From contig JAQOTA010000047.1 in the NCBI GenBank assembly GCA_029532415.1, positions 3,038,001 to 3,102,000 on the forward strand: a stretch of 64,000 nt of DNA, read 5' to 3'. Positions 58,127-64,000 of the stretch are shown here, one piece after another. The notes below the pieces were generated by a model that saw only the letters and a program-made list of their open reading frames with translations, was not told the origin of the DNA and did no database searches. The DNA comes from Marasmius tenuissimus (taxonomy: Eukaryota > Basidiomycota > Agaricomycetes > Agaricales > Marasmiaceae). Numbering within the stretch: position 1 is the first letter of the stretch; each line of letters opens with the position of its first letter. A program made the position numbers and the translations under genes.

Positions 58127-60585
58127 CAGTTGAATTGTTTGAAAACAAGAAACCTGATGTTTCATACTTCAGGACGTTCAGATGTGGTGCATATGCATAC
58201 ATACCGAAACGTAGAAATAAGCTTGCTCCACACTCCGAAGCAATGATTTTCATTGGTTACGAGAACGGATCAAAAGCTTATTGATTCTTTCGAACAACCA
58301 ACAATTCTGTATACATTACTCCACAAGCAGTTTTCGATGAAAACTGGTTTCCTAAATGTCAAAAAGAAGTGCCCGGATCCATAGAGTTTGATAAAACCAA
58401 CAAACCTGTCCGGTCTATACCCTTTCCAACGTACCCATATGATGGCCACGAAGATCATCACAATGATGATGATTTCTTCAATCCTCCACCTCCACCAGGA
58501 TCAGATGATGACGATCATCAGCCTGGGGGAGATCCTCCCTTGGATCCTATCCCGGATGATAAAAGCGATGATGTGCACAACGGCAATCATCCAGATACTG
58601 ATGGATTTGGATCACCGAAAGGCTCCGATCACAATCCTAATCAGTATGGTCCGGATCCACGGTCTGCTGGTCCTTCTGGAAGGACAAATCCATTTGGATT
58701 TCGTCAAGCTGACTATGATGAGTGGGAGAACTTACGAGCTCCTCCACCATCAGCTGCCAGAAGAAACCCTCCAAGAAATAGAGTAACTCCCAACCGTCCG
58801 TTTAATGTTTACGGAAATCGACATCCTGTTGAAATCGAACGTGATATCGAATCTCAAACACGCTGGCAAAGTCAGATTAATCCGACAAATGAACCTGAAA
58901 CAATACCAAATAGGGTTCCTGATCCAGCCGCTCCTATGGACACGGATGACGATATGAGCGATCTTGCTCAGCAAGGGGGAGAAAATTACTTGGTTTACTT
59001 GCTGAATAACGGTTATCAACTATATGGTCTTCAAGCCAGTAGTTATGATAACGTTCGTGAATGGACATATAAACAAGTCCAGAAGCGTCCTAAAGATGAA
59101 AAACCATCTTGGGAAACAGCATGCAGACTGGAATTACAATCACTCAAAGATAGAAACGTCTTTGATGTGGTCACACTACCCAAAGGCCGAAAAGCGGTGA
59201 AATCCCGCTGGGTATTTGATATCAAGTCTGATGGCCGTAAAAAGGCAAGACTTGTTGCGAAAGGATTCTCGCAAAAACAAGGGATAGACTATAACGAGTT
59301 GTTCTCTCCTGTTGTACGATTCGAAACCGTACGACTTCTATTGGCACTAGCAGCGCTTGAAGATTGGGAGATCTCTGCGCTAGACGTTAAAACAGCATTT
59401 CTTTATGGTGCCTTAGATGAAGAGATTTACATGGAACAGCCTGAAGGCTTCGTTACGGACTCCAGCAAGGTTTGGAGGTTACGCAAAGCATTGTACGGAT
59501 TAAAACAGGCTTCTCGTGCCTGGTGGCGTCAATGTACTGAATCCATGAAACGTCTGGGATTCAAACGATGCTTATCCGATGCTGGCGTATATGTCTTCAA
59601 CAAGAATGGCAATATGGTCATTGCCGTCGTCTATGTCGACGATGCTTTATTCATGGGTCCTGATCGCAACCTTGTCAATAGACTAAAAAGTGAATTCATG
59701 AAAATCTGGGAATGCCGAGATCTAGGCGAGCCAACAGAATTTCTGCGAATGCGAATTACTCGAGATCGGAAGAATCGCAGACTGATCCTTGATCAGCGAG
59801 ACTATCTTGAAAAGATAATTCGTAAATTCGGAGTTCTGAACGCCAAGACAGCATATACGCCTTTGCCAGAAGGCTATAACCCAACCCAAAACCAGGGGGA
59901 GGTTAATCCCGAGATTAGGCATAGATTCCAATCGGTTATCGGATCATTACTTTACTTGGCTCTCGGAACGAGACCAGATATATCCTTTGCTGTAATCAAG
60001 ATGTCACAGTATGGAGCTAATCCTAATCAGGAACATCTCCAGAAGGCACTTTACATCGTGAAATACCTTGTTCACACTGCAAAGTATGAACTCATTTACG
60101 ATGGTAGATCCAACCAAGGACTACTTGCCTTTGCTGACTCTGATTGGGCAACTGATAAAGATGATCGTCGATCACAGACTGGATATATCGTAAAGCTTGC
60201 CAATGCACCAGTTTGCTGGGTCTCTCAGAAACAGAAAACGGTTGCATTATCATCCACAGAAGCGGAGTATATGGCTCTATCTGACTGTACACGTCAGGCT
60301 TGCTGGATGAAATCGTTGATGAACGAATTGAACTTCCCTATTCGATCAGTTCCATGTGTTAGCGACAACCAAGGCGCTATCTTTCTCAGCAGCAATGAAG
60401 CTACTGATAAAAGAACAAAACACATTGACAATCGATACCACTTCATCAGGGAAGCAGTGGAACACGGAAAGACTCAGATCTATTTCGTTGAAACTGCTAA
60501 ACAACCTGCTGATCTTCTTACGAAGAATCTTGGCAGAACAAAGTTCGAATTGTTCAGGCAATCTTTAGGATTAACATTTCACTAG
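58127..60585 (+). pseudogene. Pol 3' part of copia element 2: reverse transcriptase and RNase H
   Basis: After the nested LTR the pol frame resumes. A TGA at 58282-58284 follows GYENGSKAY and is then followed in the same frame by FFRTTNNSVYITP, so it is a single lesion. The long frame 58369-60585 holds an Asp/Pro-rich linker, reverse transcriptase (SRWVFDIKSDGRKKARLVAK, LDVKTAFLYG, YVDD at 59632-59643) and RNase H (DSDWATDKDDRRSQTGY, LSSTEAEYMAL, KHIDNRYHFIRE). These domains themselves look undamaged. Confidence 0.92.
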
Positions 60586-60608
60586 TTCCATGATTGCATG
60601 ATGAACTT

Positions 60609-60620
60609 AGTGAGGGGGAG
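60609..60620 (+). other. Polypurine tract of copia element 2
   Basis: AGTGAGGGGGAG abuts the 3' LTR. It matches the tract of element 1 in position and core. Confidence 0.85.
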
Positions 60621-61139
60621 TGTTGAACATGATGGATATCATGTGATACACTGTTGACGTGTTGTTTACGCGTCACACTATTTATAGAGCTACGCCTCTA
60701 GAACACTTGCGTCCTCATGCAAGTACTACGTCTCTGTCTACGTATCTTACCACGTATCTAGTAGTTTCATCATATATGACACTATAGACAGTTGCTATCC
60801 AATAGCATAAGTAGAGCCTCTAATACATGAGGCAAACACGACTATGCTCACCAAGCATACTACCATTCATGGTAGAAGTACTTACACAGTACTAATGTCT
60901 TTTACGCCTTTAGGGCCGAATACCTACTTCTAGTAGTAGTTTCAGTTAGTGTAATACTCATTACATGTACCAGAAATTTATGTATAAAAGACTGGACGAA
61001 AGGCCTTAAGCCGTAGGACAATCTACTTGATTATCACCTCTTCACAAGCATCTCAAGACTACAAGAACACTCTGTGTATTACCCATGTGAGGTTTACTTT
61101 GTTATACCCACTGTGCACTTTAACTATGCTGGCTCATCA
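60621..61139 (+). repeat. 3' LTR of copia element 2
   Basis: It is 519 bp with the same termini as the 5' LTR. By eye there are about eight differences, for example TTGTTTACG here against TTATTTACG in the 5' LTR. Confidence 0.96.
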
Positions 61140-62501
61140 GCGAGAGGGTTGGCAGTGAGGACCTTTCAATTCTCTCTTATGTTACATGCTCAAAGGTCTG
61201 TTCAGAGGACCCTATAGTTGGCCCAGATCAATGGGAGAAGCCTGCTATAATTGTTGGGGCCGGGTCTTGACCTCGACGACACTTCTCTGCAATGTCAGCA
61301 AGAGTCCAAGGCTCAGGGGAAGTCAACGTTCGGAACGGGTCACATATTGTTGGCATCCAGTTGGGGTGATCGTAACCCATCAGTTGACATTATGTACTGC
61401 CGGCTTTCTTGTAATGACACTGAATGTCGAGCGGAATCCAAACCTTTCACTAGCACGACCAACTTTCCCGTCATTTACTAGATCTTGTTCGAATATCTAT
61501 TATCCACGCTCTCTAGTTGTTAAGGCCGAAGAAAAGGAACTATCTAGGGCTGCTCCCTCTCGCAAGCGTGGATCTCGCTCGTTATAGAGCTTTAAGTCAT
61601 GTGTAGTTGAGATAAAATCTTACGCCGGGAAAACAATGGATAACAGTCAGGTAGCAGGTATCTATTTCCTTGTTATTTTCTACCCGTAGCTTTCTATCAT
61701 GTCGACTGATTTCTCGTTCTCAAGCCAAGTCCAATCAGCGAGTTGAACTTCGTCATTCCGACTCAAATATAATGTTAGTAGGACCCACATTCGTGTGTGA
61801 TGTTACGCTCGACAAGCGTAACACCTGGAAGATCCGTTAGTGAGCTAATCACAGCGGAACAACGTCCCATAGCGAGGCCAAGACTCATACATCCGCATAA
61901 CCGACTCAAGTACGTCTTTGTATCTCTAACATCCAGCTCATCCCGACCCTCACATCCAGCCATGACTCACAGTGCTGGTAAAATCGCCCATCCTACAAGC
62001 CCGTGAAATATAATAGAAAATGTGCTGTATTGGAACCCTCTGAGTACGAAATTAACTTCTGGGTATCGGGTGTGATTTACCATAGCGCCATCGTAAACCA
62101 CACGTGTATGAAATGTATCAAGGAAGCTTGTTTAGCTTTAGCTATCGCCCAACGCCGGTACTACGCCCATTATTCGGCTACCTTGTGGAAATCATAGGAA
62201 TGGTTTGCTTCTCGAGCGCTCGAGAAACGCCGAAGTATTCTGCCGTCAATTTCTATACAACCCAGGTCTCAAGCTGGAGACATTCCCAGATATAATTATG
62301 GGATTGAAATGGTCGTTTCCATACTACCAAAAATGAATAACAAATCATAAATATCCCGAAGTGCTACAAAGCGGTTACAGAACAGACATCAAACAGTAAT
62401 ATATCATACAAAGATCGAGCCACCAAACGCAGGAAGATGAGCATAAACACTAGCATGTATCGAATGAGAAGTGCAAGACAGAACTCAGATTAGCATGTCC
62501 A
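61140..62501. other. Spacer right of element 2
   Basis: It begins with the second GCGAG. The longest frame is 61186-61587 (+, 133 codons), with no domain or paralogue found. A run of short frames follows. I see no gene I can support before the stop codon of gene F. Confidence 0.35.
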
Positions 62502-64000
62502 TCAGAACCATCCTTCACTAGCACCGTTCCTACCCCACTGTTCCGATTCCTCGTATCCGAACGAAGAAGGTTCCAACTGACCGTGCGAGGGAGTACCAGC
62601 AGATCCCGCCCATGTATAAGGAATGACCGGTGGCGGCTGTGAATACAGCGCAAACCCGTTACACTCATGCTGATGACCAACAGAACCGTCAAAACTTGAA
62701 GGGTATTCCAGAGAGGTTGGCACACCGCCGTACAAGGAGTATGGGGGATGAGTGTGATTTTCAGCGACTGAATGGGGTAGGTGAGAAACCGTCGACGTGG
62801 AAGCGGGAGGTGGACCATATATGCTAGGGCTGTTGTTGCTGGCCGTAACTAGTGATGATCTCGAGTGTTGGCTAGGTGTATTGTACTGCCAGTCCTCGAA
62901 CCACCTGAAATCGTGACCAGCGTTGGCGTCGTATTCGGGAGTGCTGGTGGTACTGACCAGGCAGGCACTTGGATCAGTGTAAAGAGAGACCGTCGTGCTC
63001 GCAGTGGGATGACTGATTGAATAGGCATGCTCGGGGATGCTGTAAGGGCCAAACTGCGGCGCTGTGTTGAATGAGTTGGACCCCGTTACATGCGACACAT
63101 CGAGAGACTGTTCTGCGGTATGGACGAGTAGGGGGAATGGGTCCAAAATGTTGGCAGTCGACGTCATCAAGCCATAGGGAGATGACACGTCTCTCGGAGA
63201 GAGGCTGGTAGGGAGGGAGGGATGGCAACAGGATACTTGATTATCCGAGGGATGGTGGTGCAATGGATGGAGTTGCGAGGCTGAGGTGCCTTGCTGTACA
63301 CAGTGAGGTTGGTTTTTTCTGGAAGTTCTGGCTGGCAGAGGTCGAATGAGCCGCAAGTTTGCATCGATCACAAACTGCTCATTGCTGGTGAGGTCGACCT
63401 TGTGACGAAAATCCTACCCGCACAACCGTAAGGCGATAGGATAAAACTATAGAGCAGTAATGACGCACCTCATGTGGATGATTGCGGGTCACTATCCCTC
63501 CATGCTCGACGCCAGTCTTCCGCCGTTTGTTGGGAACAATACAATATGAGGTGTCTGTGTACCTGTCTTCCCTATTATGAGGGTTGCCCACGGAAACCAT
63601 ATCCTCCGCCCGTATTGGGCCTAGCATGTTTGATGGGTATTCCGAGTTGACAATGTTGACGGATCCACCAAGATCGGTGGGGGCTTGGGGACTTGAAGAT
63701 GTCTGATCTGTAAACAGAATTCAGGGAATGATTGAGCAGTAGAGGTTTATGAAGCACACCTTCGTGAACATCTTTGAAGCGATCTGAGTCATCGAGTGGT
63801 TGGAAGATGTTGCCGTATCCGAGATGTCGAGCAAAGTCGGCGGTGGTTGGGTCAAAACCTCGAAGGGTTTGATACTGACGAATCAACTTGTAGTGGTCGG
63901 TGGACCAGGAGCGGGCGAAAAAGTTATTACCGAAGTCTAGTTGGACAGGGAGGCCGAGGTCGCAACACATCTCGGGTGAGAGCTGAGAGTGGCCGTGTTC
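62502..64000 (-). CDS. Gene F: 3' part of a family member, C/F C-terminal type
   Basis: Exon 8 enters at the window edge (63760-64000; it contains FDPTTADFARHLGYGNIF). Exon 9 is 63469-63707 and holds VPNKRRKTG, a possible nuclear localisation signal at the same place as in gene C. Exon 10 is 62502-63384: a Ser, Pro, Tyr and Gly-rich tail of about 290 residues ending ASEGWF. It is open and keeps the native end that gene C has lost. The 5' exons lie beyond position 64000, so intactness cannot be judged. Confidence 0.8.

Larger units (their letters stand above)
51439..61139 (+). mobile_element. Ty1/copia retrotransposon, element 2, with a nested solo LTR
   Basis: The element is 9701 bp including a 524-bp nested insertion. 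Both LTRs are 519 bp and it is flanked by the 5-bp duplication GCGAG (51434-51438 and 61140-61144). I count about eight substitutions between the LTRs, so it is older than element 1. Gag-Pol is in one frame but interrupted by TGA at 54857-54859, by the nested LTR at 57608-58126 and by TGA near 58282. It is not autonomous as it stands. It inserted beside the cysteine-rich gene remnant. Confidence 0.96.

Noticed and set aside
1..64000. CRISPR arrays, operons, ribosome-binding sites or bacterial mobile elements
   Set aside because: There is no regular short repeat-spacer array, and introns plus LTR retrotransposons show a eukaryotic nuclear genome.

Overview
The window reads as nuclear DNA of a filamentous basidiomycete, most likely an Agaricomycete; I cannot fix the genus. 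The reasons are genes cut by many short introns (about 50-60 bp) with GTNNGT donors and YAG acceptors, a seven-transmembrane protein of a basidiomycete type, Ty1/copia retrotransposons primed by initiator tRNA, and a repeated gene family of a kind I associate with Agaricomycetes. The region is accessory-like: almost everything is a paralogous block or a mobile element.

Backbone. Six copies of one ten-exon gene, called A-F here, all lie on the minus strand: A 3173-5733, B 11363-14975, C 30414-33487 (with its original tail at 24001-24033), D 38202-40735, E 44738-47301 and F 62502-64000, whose 5' part lies beyond the window. A, D and E look intact; A assembles to about 702 residues. B is broken by LTR insertions. 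C has lost about its last ten codons to a retrotransposon. The N-terminal nine exons are shared, but the last exons come in three unrelated types (A/B/E, C/F, D). Each 5' flank of A-E is a related repeat, and further decayed gene fragments recur between the copies, so the region grew by block duplication and was then shuffled.

Mobile DNA. Copia element 1 (24034-30429) has two 321-bp LTRs that I read as identical, a CTACC target duplication and one open 1803-residue Gag-Pol. Copia element 2 (51439-61139) has 519-bp LTRs and a GCGAG duplication; it carries two in-frame TGA codons and a nested, inverted solo LTR of its own family (57608-58126, CAGTT duplication). Two more solo LTRs of that family sit inside gene B (11729-12253 and 12627-13144). 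Both elements have the same primer-binding site, complementary to the anticodon arm of initiator tRNA-Met. Two small non-autonomous inverted-repeat elements lie at 10927-11179 and 18174-18351.

Other genes. The one clear gene outside the family is a nine-exon seven-transmembrane protein at 20469-21997 (+). Remnants of a cysteine-rich gene (22801-23807 and 50377-51423, minus) and of a second conserved gene (7737-8773 and 17640-17800, minus) are duplicated with the blocks.

Interpretation (inference). Tandem copies with a short N-terminal GG-x-F-x-x-V-x-GD motif, a domain resembling a degraded kinase N-lobe, exchangeable C-terminal exons and a gene-conversion tract resemble a fast-evolving recognition or signalling locus. 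No function is known to me. Exon limits were placed by eye from splice motifs and frame continuity and can be a few bases off.
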